Part shown: piece by piece, positions 1 to 7,067 of the stretch
Layout: every line of letters begins with the position of its first letter
Position numbering within the stretch: position 1 is the first letter of the stretch
Notes under the pieces: generated by a model
Seen by the model: only the letters and a program-made list of their open reading frames with translations
Told to the model about the DNA's origin: nothing
Databases searched by the model: none
Translations under genes and position numbers: made by a program
NCBI GenBank assembly: GCA_002389295.1
Contig: DGOE01000037.1
Span: 280-8,740 of the forward strand
Reading direction: 5' to 3'
Source of the DNA: Flavobacteriales bacterium UBA4474
Lineage (GTDB): Bacteria > Bacteroidota > Bacteroidia > Flavobacteriales_D > Sanyastnellaceae
DNA: 8,461 nucleotides

Positions 1-629
1 TTCCTGCGCGCACTGAATTCACCATCCTCGGGGATTTCACCCTGAAGGAGCAGGTAAGACTCAAAGACCTGCTCAGACCAAGATTCTTGCAGCCTCTTTC
101 TCAAGCCGATGTCCCGGACGACAACGGCGATGCCGCTGCTGTCCTTGTCGAGCATGTTGACGAAATGCACGGCGCGCTCGACGTTGCCCTTCTCTTCGTC
201 ACGCGCCAGAAGATATTCTTTGACCCTGGTGAAACTCGTGTCTACCCGAGGATTGGGTGAGGCCAGCACCCATCCTGCCGGCTTGAGGTAGCAGAAAATG
301 TCTTCGTCCTCGTACAGCACTTCGAACGGAAGGTCGTCGGCGGGCCGAATGCTCTTGGCGGCATTGGCCGGTTCGGCTTTGCGCGCTTCTTTTTCCTCTG
401 GCACAGAGATTTCTTGGCCTATGGGGATGACCAGTGAAGGGATCTTGACCACATCACCCTCCACACGCACAGCGCCCCCTTTGATCAGGTTGCGCGAAGC
501 GGTGACGCTCCGCAGGCCCAGTTCGGAGCGGACGAGGGCGTGCAACGGGGCTTCGATTTCCGACGTCCAGCGACGGATGTTGAGCTTAGGGCGAGGGGGT
601 CTGGCGGCCATTGAGGATGCAAGATGCAT
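1..629 (-). CDS. RNA pseudouridine synthase with N-terminal S4 domain (partial, 3' end outside window)
   Basis: The frame is open from the ATG at 629 to the window edge, giving 209 codons; the C-terminus is missing. Residues about 29-76 resemble an S4 RNA-binding domain (GLRSVTASRNLIKGGAVRV, then IPIGQEISV). From about residue 102 the RluA/RsuA-type catalytic domain begins with FEVLYEDEDIFCYLKPAG, then VHFVNMLDKDSSG and a later FESYLLLQG. The family converts uridines in rRNA or tRNA to pseudouridine in the cytoplasm. The catalytic Asp (D161) is present. The Arg normally before LD in (H/G)RLD is Met159, and the Lys of the usual EKxY motif is Glu190, so activity is uncertain. The start could instead be the ATG at 611, which removes only six residues; neither has a Shine-Dalgarno sequence. 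It follows the propeller gene by 9 bases with no terminator between, so cotranscription is possible. The family call is firm; the target is unknown. Confidence 0.82.
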   Translation of the reverse strand, partial: MHLASSMAARPPRPKLNIRRWTSEIEAPLHALVRSELGLRSVTASRNLIKGGAVRVEGDVVKIPSLVIPIGQEISVPEEKEARKAEPANAAKSIRPADDLPFEVLYEDEDIFCYLKPAGWVLASPNPRVDTSFTRVKEYLLARDEEKGNVERAVHFVNMLDKDSSGIAVVVRDIGLRKRLQESWSEQVFESYLLLQGEIPEDGEFSARR

Positions 630-638
630 CCGGATTGC

Positions 639-3600
639 TCATTCGGTGCAGGATTCACCATACAATGCCAGCAGGGCCAGCACATCGTTGGCCGATACGG
701 TGCCATCACCGGTGATGTCCACTGTGCAATCTGAAAGGCAGCCGAATTCAGCCAGCAGGCTCAGTACGTCTGATGCGCCATACAGCCCATCCCCGTCCAT
801 ATCGGCCGCGCAGGCGGGAATCAGACAGTCATGGCCGCAGGTGCCGTCGTCCGCGGCAGCTGCGGGGTCAAAATTGCAGGCTGTGGGATCGGTGCATCCA
901 GATAAACCAGGCAGGGGCAAGCAAATTTCGCCACCAATACCAGATGAGAAGCCAATGCCGGCCGCGCCGGATGAGCTGACAGACCAAACGGTGTCTCCAT
1001 GGATGGACAGCAGGTCCAACGCGCCTTCCATGCCGCACAATGCGCCGGTGAAGCCGTTGGCCCCCATGTCGTGGAGGAGTACATCAAAACACCCATGGCT
1101 GAGGCACAGGGTGTCGTATACCACTGATTCTATGGGGAAGTGTTGCCTGCGGTGCCACACCTGGCCTGTCGAGTCCGCCAAGGCCCATGCCGACTCCATA
1201 GGGTTGCAATCAGCCAATGTGGCCATGACGATTTCGCCTGTGCCCTCTCGGTGTTCCCATGGCACGCCGAGCACGTCGTTTTCGGACACTGCGTCTGGGC
1301 CGCCTGCCAGTTGGCCTGTCGCCAGGTCTCCATCTAAGCCGACGACGTCGAGTATGCGCACTGTCAAATGCTCACCCGGCGACACCGCGCCGCGCTGGGC
1401 GTCCGGCCACGTCAGGCGCTGCGTGGCGTTGGGTGCCAGCGCAAAGCCATACGATACGGTGTCCACGTCATTCCAAATAAGGGTTGTAGCCACAAGCGTA
1501 TCTGACCCCGCATTGCGCAACGTGGCGGTGACATTGAGCGGTCCGGAACACCGGTCTGCCTTGGCGCCGTTGATGGCCGTAATGGCGGCATCCCTCGTTG
1601 CAGGAGCATGCAGCGGGGCCTTCCAAAGCCCGCTTCCATAGGTGGCCAGCAGTATTTCGCCGGTGGCTCTGCGGATCCCGAGGTCGCTGCACAAAACTTC
1701 GGGGAGTCCTGATTTGTAGGGCTGCCAAGCCGTGCTGTCCGAAGTTTTTACGTAGACGCCGGCATCCGTGCCGGCGTAAAGGTCTCCTGAAGCGTTGTCG
1801 CGCACGATGGCATTGACGGGCAATGCAGGTAGGCCTTCACTCGATGAGCTCCAATGAGCGCCTCCATCCTCAGATGTCCATACACGGTCCGCTTCGGCGT
1901 ATCCGCCAAAAGCGAGCCACATGTAGTTGGCATTGGTGTCGTTGAATACGATGTCCAAGACCGGCAAGCCAGGGAGGCCCGAATAAGGCGTCCATTCAGA
2001 CAGGTTGTGGGTCACAAATGCATTGGTGCCGCGCGCCACGGCCACTGTGCTATCGGCGGCCCGTGCAATGGCCAACACTTCGATCGCAGGACCAGCCACG
2101 GCTTCGGTCTGGTTCCATGAGGCGCCGGCGTCATCGCTCCAGTACACCCTGCGTTTGGCCACAAACACCCGGTTGGGTTGGTTGGGGGCATAGGCCATGG
2201 GGGTGTTCCAATCGCCTTGCTCATTGACGCCTTCAGCGTTGCTCCAAATCCAAGGCTGCCAGCTCCATCCGCCGTCGTTGGACCGATAGGCCTTGCCGTA
2301 GTACTCTGCCGCGACCAAGGTGTCCGGTCCCAAGGGGTCGATCAGGCAATGGAAACCGTCTGCACCCAAAACTTGCGCGTGTTCACCGCGTTTGAGCAAG
2401 TTGACGCCATTGTCCTGCCACCCTGAGATCAGCCGGCCCGGCTGCATTTCCGACCAAGCCAGGTGGTACACCTGGGCCACTTCTAGTCCTGTGCTCACGT
2501 CTCGGATGTCACCGGCGGTCAGCCGGGCCACCCCTCCGTCGTGGGCGCTGATCCATTCTGAGGTCCCCGGAATGAACGTGAGGGCGTGTTGGTCGGCGTG
2601 AACGAAACTGGCGGAGTCTCCTCCAAACCAGTGGCCCCTGCATGCCCATTGTGAGCCGCCATCGAATGACTCCCATAAGTTGATGCCGCCTGCAACCATG
2701 TGCTGGCTATCCAACGGATCCACAGCGAGGGCGAGGTCATAAAATCCCTGCCCCCCCGCATCGATGCCATTGACTGTCCAGCCCAAAAGATTGGGCAGGT
2801 CGGGCACCTCAGTATACGTGGCGCCACTGTCCGCACTGATGTACAGCCCCAACAGCCCTTGCGAACCGCTTTTGGCGGCGATGGCGACGACCTGGGCGGG
2901 ATTCGATGCGGAAGTCGCCAAGGTGTACCTGCTGGCGAGATACAGTGAAGGCATGCCGGGGATCAGCGCCCAATTCCGGCCGCCATCGGTGGACCGGTAG
3001 AGTTCTCCTGGCCTCTTTGCAGCGTGCCACACCGAGGAGTCACCGGGGTGTGGCAGCAGGTCGGAGAAAATGCCCTCCAGGGTGCGGGTAAAGGAGACGC
3101 CTCCATCCTCGCTGAGCCACAGGCCATCTGATGTGGCGGCGAGGATCTGGTCGGGGTCCCCTGCCTTGCGGTGAACGCGGCTGCAGGTTTTTCCTTCGGC
3201 CATGGCAAAGGACAGTCCGGTGGGTTCCCAAGTCTGCCCGCCATCGCAGGTTTGCATCAAACCTATGGCGTAGGCGCTGCCGAAATCGCTGTCACCCGTC
3301 GCCGCCAAGATGCAGTCGGGAAGGTCGGGGTGCAGGGCAATGTCTGAGGCCCCCATGCCTGCCCAATCCTGGGTGCCCATCAAGGTCCAATCGAGACCGG
3401 ACTGGTCCGAAAACCAAACACCCCCGCTGGGTGCACACGCAAACCAACGGGAGGTGTCGAGTGGATCTACGACCACGCGGTTGATGCGGCCGGCGCCGCC
3501 GATCAAGGGCAGGCCTTCGGGAACGGCCCGCTTCCACACAGTGTCGGTCTCTGCCGTTCGTGCCTGTCGCCCAGCGCGTTCCCATTGTGTGGCAGACCAC

Positions 3601-3881
3601 ACAGCGTCTGCTTCAAAACTGAGCGCGCTGTCAAAGGCAAAGCGCGCTTCGGCGAAGTGCCGCCAGCGCATAAAGGGCTTGAAGCCTTTTCCGCGTTGGG
3701 GGGTGCTGTCGGACCAAGTGGTTTCAAATGACGTTATGGCCCCATTCCAATCGCCCCCATCGAGCATGCCGTCGCTCCAGTGCTGTGCATGCAGCTGTCC
3801 CCCGTTTGTGCCCAAAAGGCAAAACAAGAAAGCGGCATGTAAGGGCCAATTCGACCCCTGTGCAACAGGGCTTTGGAGCAT
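639..3881 (-). CDS. Secreted Asp-box (BNR/sortilin-like) beta-propeller protein with dockerin-like C-terminus
   Basis: The protein has 1080 residues. Residues 1-33 form a likely signal peptide (core AAFLFCLLG, cleavage near LHA-Q). Residues about 62-85 (GKGFKPFMRW) match a segment I recall preceding propellers in Bacteroidota exoproteins. About 125-755 is a propeller with ten Asp-box-like motifs: 158 SDQSGLDW, 211 TCDGGQTW, 257, 297, 349, 405, 534 SNDGGWSW, 582 SDDAGASW, 670 SEDGGAHW and a decayed one at 712. About 765-855 looks like an Ig/CARDB-type beta-sandwich. About 874-988 resembles a Bacteroidota domain with a CLxxGC(F/Y)xxxxxD core. One Cys-rich GCTDPTACNFD unit (995-1015) and a two-loop EF-hand module (1024-1080) close the protein. 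An in-frame TAA at 3888-3890 fixes the start. I see no FRIP motif or sialidase Arg triad, so I do not call an enzyme. A surface binding or structural role is inferred. Confidence 0.9.
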   Translation of the reverse strand: MLQSPVAQGSNWPLHAAFLFCLLGTNGGQLHAQHWSDGMLDGGDWNGAITSFETTWSDSTPQRGKGFKPFMRWRHFAEARFAFDSALSFEADAVWSATQWERAGRQARTAETDTVWKRAVPEGLPLIGGAGRINRVVVDPLDTSRWFACAPSGGVWFSDQSGLDWTLMGTQDWAGMGASDIALHPDLPDCILAATGDSDFGSAYAIGLMQTCDGGQTWEPTGLSFAMAEGKTCSRVHRKAGDPDQILAATSDGLWLSEDGGVSFTRTLEGIFSDLLPHPGDSSVWHAAKRPGELYRSTDGGRNWALIPGMPSLYLASRYTLATSASNPAQVVAIAAKSGSQGLLGLYISADSGATYTEVPDLPNLLGWTVNGIDAGGQGFYDLALAVDPLDSQHMVAGGINLWESFDGGSQWACRGHWFGGDSASFVHADQHALTFIPGTSEWISAHDGGVARLTAGDIRDVSTGLEVAQVYHLAWSEMQPGRLISGWQDNGVNLLKRGEHAQVLGADGFHCLIDPLGPDTLVAAEYYGKAYRSNDGGWSWQPWIWSNAEGVNEQGDWNTPMAYAPNQPNRVFVAKRRVYWSDDAGASWNQTEAVAGPAIEVLAIARAADSTVAVARGTNAFVTHNLSEWTPYSGLPGLPVLDIVFNDTNANYMWLAFGGYAEADRVWTSEDGGAHWSSSSEGLPALPVNAIVRDNASGDLYAGTDAGVYVKTSDSTAWQPYKSGLPEVLCSDLGIRRATGEILLATYGSGLWKAPLHAPATRDAAITAINGAKADRCSGPLNVTATLRNAGSDTLVATTLIWNDVDTVSYGFALAPNATQRLTWPDAQRGAVSPGEHLTVRILDVVGLDGDLATGQLAGGPDAVSENDVLGVPWEHREGTGEIVMATLADCNPMESAWALADSTGQVWHRRQHFPIESVVYDTLCLSHGCFDVLLHDMGANGFTGALCGMEGALDLLSIHGDTVWSVSSSGAAGIGFSSGIGGEICLPLPGLSGCTDPTACNFDPAAAADDGTCGHDCLIPACAADMDGDGLYGASDVLSLLAEFGCLSDCTVDITGDGTVSANDVLALLALYGESCTE
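642..812 (-). other. Cys-framed double EF-hand (dockerin-like) terminal module of the propeller protein
   Basis: Residues 1024-1080 hold two calcium-loop-like segments, DMDGDGLYGASD (1027-1038) and DITGDGTVSAND (1055-1066). Each is followed by a hydrophobic helix (VLSLLAEFG and VLALLALYG). Cysteines at 1024, 1048, 1052 and 1078 bracket the loops. The second loop has Thr at position 3, so its calcium affinity may be weaker. Dockerin type I domains also contain two such loops, but the Cys frame is not part of the usual cellulosomal form. Confidence 0.8.
837..899 (-). repeat. Single Cys-rich GCTDPTACNFD repeat unit
   Basis: Residues 995-1015 of the propeller protein are one copy of the unit that forms long arrays in the two upstream genes: GCTDPTACNFD, then an Ala-rich stretch, then DDGTC. 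It sits directly before the EF-hand module, as the arrays do in the neighbouring proteins. It therefore looks like a conserved linker to the terminal module. Confidence 0.85.
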
Positions 3882-3978
3882 GGTGATTTATTCGGTCCAC
3901 TTGAAGATGCAACTGAATTGCTGAGGAATGCACACCGGGGGCAAAAGCGGTCCCCACCGGGTCGTGAATTAGATTACT

Positions 3979-6924
3979 TCATTCTGGACAAGCCACACCG
4001 AAGGTCGCCAACGCCATCAAGACATCGCTGGCAGCGACCAAGCCGTCGCCATTAAGGTCGGGCGCTCCGCACCCGGATTCACAACCAAAAGCACTGAGCA
4101 TCACCAGAATGTCTGAGGCACCACGGAGTCCGTCGCCATTGAGGTCACCAGGGCATGCAATTTCGGCTTCGTCACAAATTCCGTCTCCGTCTTCGTCGTT
4201 GAGGCACCGGCCGAGGCAATCAAATGTGGACACTCCGTCGATGATCGATTCTGGATAGAGGTCCTCGGGCGTGGCGCATGAACCGTCGTCAATGCTGGCC
4301 CCTGGATTGAAATTGCAGTAATCCGTGTCCGTGCAGCCACTGCATGTCTCATAATCGCAGGAGTTGTCGTCATCAGTGGCCCCTTCATCATAGTTGCAAG
4401 CACCGCCATCGGTGCATCCCATGGTTTCTTCTTCGTCACAGATGCCGTCGTTGTCCGCGTCGTTCAAGCAGATGTCGTCACAATTGACAAAGGGCTTGTT
4501 GTACAGGTCAACCGGATAGGTGCAAGAGCCGTCATCTATGGCGGCGCTGGCGTCGTAATTGCAAGCCGCGGCTTCCGTGCACCCTCCGCAAGTGAGGTAA
4601 TCGCATGAACCGTCCGAGACCCATGCGTCGGCGTCGTGGTTGCAGGCGGCTGGATTGGTGCACCCAGCGCAAGAAGCGAAGTCACAGGAGGCGTCGTCGA
4701 GTGTCGCCGCAGCCAGGAAGTTGCACGCGCTGATGTTGGTGCATCCGCTGACCTCCTCTTCGTCACAAATGCCGTTTCCATTGGCGTCGTTCAGACAGAC
4801 CCCGTTGCAATCCACATGGGGAGAGGCATACAGGTCGTGCAGGAAGAGGCACGTCTCGTTGGAAGCCATGGTAAAGGCCGCATCGTAATTGCACGCCACA
4901 TTGTCGAGGCACCCATAGCAGTCGAATACGCAGCTGCCATCGTAGGTGTCGGCATTGGGGTTGTAGTTGCACGCTTGGGAAATGGTGCACCCCTCGATGA
5001 CCATCATGCCGGACCGGCCTCCGCCGTCCGTGCTCATCCCCTGCCCTTCGCAATTGGTAAAATCGCAAGACTCTACGCGGTACAGATCGGCGTCCGGATC
5101 GTAATTGCAGGCAAATCCGAGTGGGCATCCTGCACAGCTGACCAAGTCACAACTGCCGTCATCTGTGTTGGCGGTGGGGTCATAATTGCACGCTTTGGGA
5201 GCGGTGCAGCCCAGGTAAAGACACCCTTGATCAATGTTGGCACAAGGCTCAAAGTTGTTGGCTTCCACATCTGTGCATCCCGCGATCCTCAAGGCCGGTT
5301 GAAAGGTGTTGACTTCGCACAGGTCGAGTTTGGCGTCCACGTCAAAGCCAAAGACTTGCTCCTCCGAATTTGAAAAGGTGTTTCCTTGAAGGGTCATGGC
5401 CATTGGGGCCGTTCTGGTCAGCGCAGTGCCATGAAGATTCAGCGCGCAGTCGTGCATGGTGAACGCATCGGATGCGTCGCCTGAATCAACGGCAACGCCG
5501 ATTCCGCCTGGATTTTGGAAGGTGCAGGATTGCAGCAGTGTAGCGCCGATTGAGTTGGCATCGTGAAGGATGGACAGTCCCACTGCGTTGTCTTGGGTCA
5601 GGCTTGAGGACATGGAGAGCGATCCCGACACCTGGCTGATGCCCGTCTCGAATCCGCTCACTTTGGTGTACTCAATGGTCACATCGTGGCGGGCGGTGAT
5701 GCCAGCCACACCTGATTGGCCTGCGCCCGTTATGACAGCGTTGCGCAGCGTCAACCCGGCAGCCGTCTCTGTTAATTCAAGCCCGTCTTGTCCTGTGGGG
5801 GTCAGTTTGATGCCGTCGATGACGGGGTGTCCCCCAGTGATGACCAATCCCTGAATGATGGATTCGCTTGCGCGGTTGGCCGAGGACAAGCCTGACGTTC
5901 CCGCGTTGGCCCCCAACAGGGTCACAGTGGTGCTGATCTGCACCGGGGTTTGATCGAAGGTGCCCGACTCAACTTCTATTGTGGCGCCTTCAGTCGCGGC
6001 ATTGACTGCACTCTGCACAGACATCCCTGGAAATACGACCATGTGTTGGGTGATCAAATCGTATGACACCAGCGGCGCGACATTGGCTCCGAGGGTAGCT
6101 GCGATTTGCTTGACGTTGTCGTTGTGCACCAAAATGCAGCCCGTTAAGTCCCCTGGCGCTTCGAGTAAATAGTCGTACCCATCGGCCACCATATTGATGG
6201 GAAATCCGGAGCCGGAGCCCACGGGTACTTCAGAAGGACTGACCTGCACAATGACACCGCCGCCGCCGAGGCTTTGTGGTCCTTCGAGGTCGAGTGCACC
6301 CATGATTGTGACATCGTGGATCTCTTCTGAGAAGTAATTGGACTCCATGATGGCGATGTCCCCAAAGCCGTTGTCCGAGCTGGTTACGTTTTCGACAAGG
6401 ATGCTCGAGCAAGAGCTCAAGGCCAATCCGAATCCAATGGCACTTCCGGAAACGGTGATGTTTTTGACTGTGTTCAATTGAGGCCCAGTCAACCCGTTCA
6501 AATCAATGCAGCTGCGGTTTGAATTGATGACCGCCACGTCTTCTATCGTAATTCCTGTGATGCCAGGTTCGCTGTGGACGGCGTAAGCAGTATTGACACC
6601 TCCCGCAGTAATGTGGAGGTTGCTCAAGGTGATGTCATCGCTGGAGAGCGTGATGCCCCATCCATCTTCTTGGGATACGTCAATCACAGTGATGCCGTTT
6701 TCCGCACCTGACAGTGTAATGGGGATTGTAATGTCTACATGCTCAGTGAACTGGTATGCCGCCAGTTCCAGATGATCACCCGGATCAGCATCACCTAAGG
6801 CACTGCTGATGGTTTCATGGTAATTGCCTGAAGTGAGGTTGTGCACAGGCTGGATATCAGTGCTTTGCGCCGAGGCCATTTCAAATGCGACCAGCGAGAC
6901 CAGTGTAATGATTATTCGTAGCAT
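3979..6924 (-). CDS. Secreted double beta-helix protein with ten Cys-rich repeats and dockerin-like C-terminus
   Basis: The protein has 981 residues. MLRIIITLVSLVAFEMASA is a clean signal peptide with cleavage before Gln20. Residues about 30-225 and 293-545 are two right-handed beta-helix (pectin-lyase-like) regions. Each opens with the typical pattern of a helix, a GD/GA turn and an extended strand (ETISSALGDADPGDHLEL; VQSAVNAATEGATIEVESGTF is the second). Short hydrophobic rungs follow, such as ITLSNLHITAGG and LTLRNAVITGAG. A non-helical linker (225-292) separates them. Residues 549-923 are ten Cys-rich units, three with a TSP3-like NDxDxDGICDEEE segment. Residues 924-981 are the Cys-framed double EF-hand. 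No catalytic residues of polysaccharide lyases can be assigned, so this is probably a surface adhesin or structural protein. A TATATTTG promoter box lies 19 bases upstream of the ATG. The gene is isolated from the upstream gene by a terminator. Confidence 0.92.
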   Translation of the reverse strand: MLRIIITLVSLVAFEMASAQSTDIQPVHNLTSGNYHETISSALGDADPGDHLELAAYQFTEHVDITIPITLSGAENGITVIDVSQEDGWGITLSSDDITLSNLHITAGGVNTAYAVHSEPGITGITIEDVAVINSNRSCIDLNGLTGPQLNTVKNITVSGSAIGFGLALSSCSSILVENVTSSDNGFGDIAIMESNYFSEEIHDVTIMGALDLEGPQSLGGGGVIVQVSPSEVPVGSGSGFPINMVADGYDYLLEAPGDLTGCILVHNDNVKQIAATLGANVAPLVSYDLITQHMVVFPGMSVQSAVNAATEGATIEVESGTFDQTPVQISTTVTLLGANAGTSGLSSANRASESIIQGLVITGGHPVIDGIKLTPTGQDGLELTETAAGLTLRNAVITGAGQSGVAGITARHDVTIEYTKVSGFETGISQVSGSLSMSSSLTQDNAVGLSILHDANSIGATLLQSCTFQNPGGIGVAVDSGDASDAFTMHDCALNLHGTALTRTAPMAMTLQGNTFSNSEEQVFGFDVDAKLDLCEVNTFQPALRIAGCTDVEANNFEPCANIDQGCLYLGCTAPKACNYDPTANTDDGSCDLVSCAGCPLGFACNYDPDADLYRVESCDFTNCEGQGMSTDGGGRSGMMVIEGCTISQACNYNPNADTYDGSCVFDCYGCLDNVACNYDAAFTMASNETCLFLHDLYASPHVDCNGVCLNDANGNGICDEEEVSGCTNISACNFLAAATLDDASCDFASCAGCTNPAACNHDADAWVSDGSCDYLTCGGCTEAAACNYDASAAIDDGSCTYPVDLYNKPFVNCDDICLNDADNDGICDEEETMGCTDGGACNYDEGATDDDNSCDYETCSGCTDTDYCNFNPGASIDDGSCATPEDLYPESIIDGVSTFDCLGRCLNDEDGDGICDEAEIACPGDLNGDGLRGASDILVMLSAFGCESGCGAPDLNGDGLVAASDVLMALATFGVACPE
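3982..4155 (-). other. Cys-framed double EF-hand (dockerin-like) terminal module of the beta-helix protein
   Basis: Residues 924-981 contain calcium loops DLNGDGLRGASD (927-938) and DLNGDGLVAASD (956-967), each followed by a hydrophobic helix. Cysteines are at 924, 948, 952 and 979. Both loops keep Asp/Asn at positions 1, 3, 5 and 12, so calcium binding is likely. The end of the module is the end of the protein. Confidence 0.85.
4156..5280 (-). repeat. Array of ten Cys-rich units, three carrying a TSP3-like calcium segment
   Basis: The units start at residues 549, 572, 599, 645, 671, 727, 754, 781, 836 and 863 of the beta-helix protein. Their lengths are 23, 27, 46, 26, 56, 27, 27, 55, 27 and 61 residues. 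The short unit is GCTxxxACNYD followed by DDGSC and DYxTC. Long units (671, 781, 863) insert a linker and an acidic CLNDxDxDGICDEEE segment like a thrombospondin type 3 calcium repeat. The unit at 599 carries a Gly/Met-rich insert instead. The repeats are conserved as protein, not as near-identical DNA, so they are old duplications. Confidence 0.9.
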
Positions 6925-6940
6925 GATTTCCGGTATTCGT

Positions 6941-6963
6941 CTACAAATATAAGCGTTTTGTAG
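6941..6963. repeat. Perfect 7-base dyad overlapping the promoter box
   Basis: CTACAAA (6941-6947) and TTTGTAG (6957-6963) are exact reverse complements separated by nine bases. The lower arm overlaps the -7 element TATATTTG. The 23-base span is a plausible operator for a dimeric regulator, but a chance dyad in AT-rich DNA cannot be excluded. Confidence 0.4.
6944..6951 (-). promoter_or_regulatory. Bacteroidota-type -7 promoter element for the beta-helix gene
   Basis: The minus strand reads TATATTTG, an exact match to the TAnnTTTG -7 box used by the Bacteroidota housekeeping sigma factor. It ends 19 bases before the ATG, so the transcript leader would be only about 12-14 bases. A -33 TTG is not evident at the usual distance. 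It lies downstream of the terminator of the preceding gene, where a new promoter is expected. Confidence 0.55.
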
Positions 6964-7018
6964 GAGTTTTCCGGAGATTCAGCTGTTATTTTACAGTGTT
7001 GGTCGACTATCGGGCACG

Positions 7019-7043
7019 AAAAAGGGGCCGCAATGCGGCCCCT
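7019..7043 (-). terminator. Intrinsic (Rho-independent) terminator after the Cys-rich repeat gene
   Basis: GGGGCCGC (7024-7031) and GCGGCCCC (7035-7042) form a perfect 8-base-pair GC-only stem with an AAT/ATT triloop. An extra A-T pair (7023 with 7043) extends it. On the minus strand the hairpin is followed by five T residues (7023-7019). It lies 25 bases beyond the stop codon of the gene at 7068 and upstream of the promoter of the next gene. Confidence 0.9.
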
Positions 7044-7067
7044 CTTCCTTTGAATATGTGCGTTGAA

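Noticed and set aside
298..1641. Long plus-strand open frame of 447 codons, and others at 3310-3924 and 4636-5373
   Set aside because: They lie antisense to genes with clear domains, signal peptides and repeats. Their products have low-complexity Ser/Pro/Arg or Val/Ile-rich composition with no recognisable domain, as expected of shadows in GC-rich coding DNA.
639..3881. Calling the propeller protein a sialidase or a GH74 xyloglucanase
   Set aside because: Asp boxes are shared by many non-enzymatic propellers. No FRIP motif, Arg triad or assignable catalytic acids are visible.
3933..3959. GC-rich hairpin between the beta-helix and propeller genes as a terminator
   Set aside because: The stem needs a bulge (CCGG and GGG arms) and no T-tract follows on the minus strand. 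Readthrough into the propeller gene is more likely than termination, although no clear TAnnTTTG promoter is present in the 97-base gap either.
3982..4155. Type IX secretion C-terminal sorting domain
   Set aside because: The C-termini consist of EF-hand loops with hydrophobic helices and terminal Cys residues. The Gly-rich beta-strand pattern and terminal Lys-containing motif of type IX sorting domains are absent.
4156..5280. Repetitive stretch as a CRISPR array or satellite DNA
   Set aside because: The repetition is in the protein (Cys-rich units within an open frame). The DNA copies vary at many positions and there are no uniform repeats with unique spacers.
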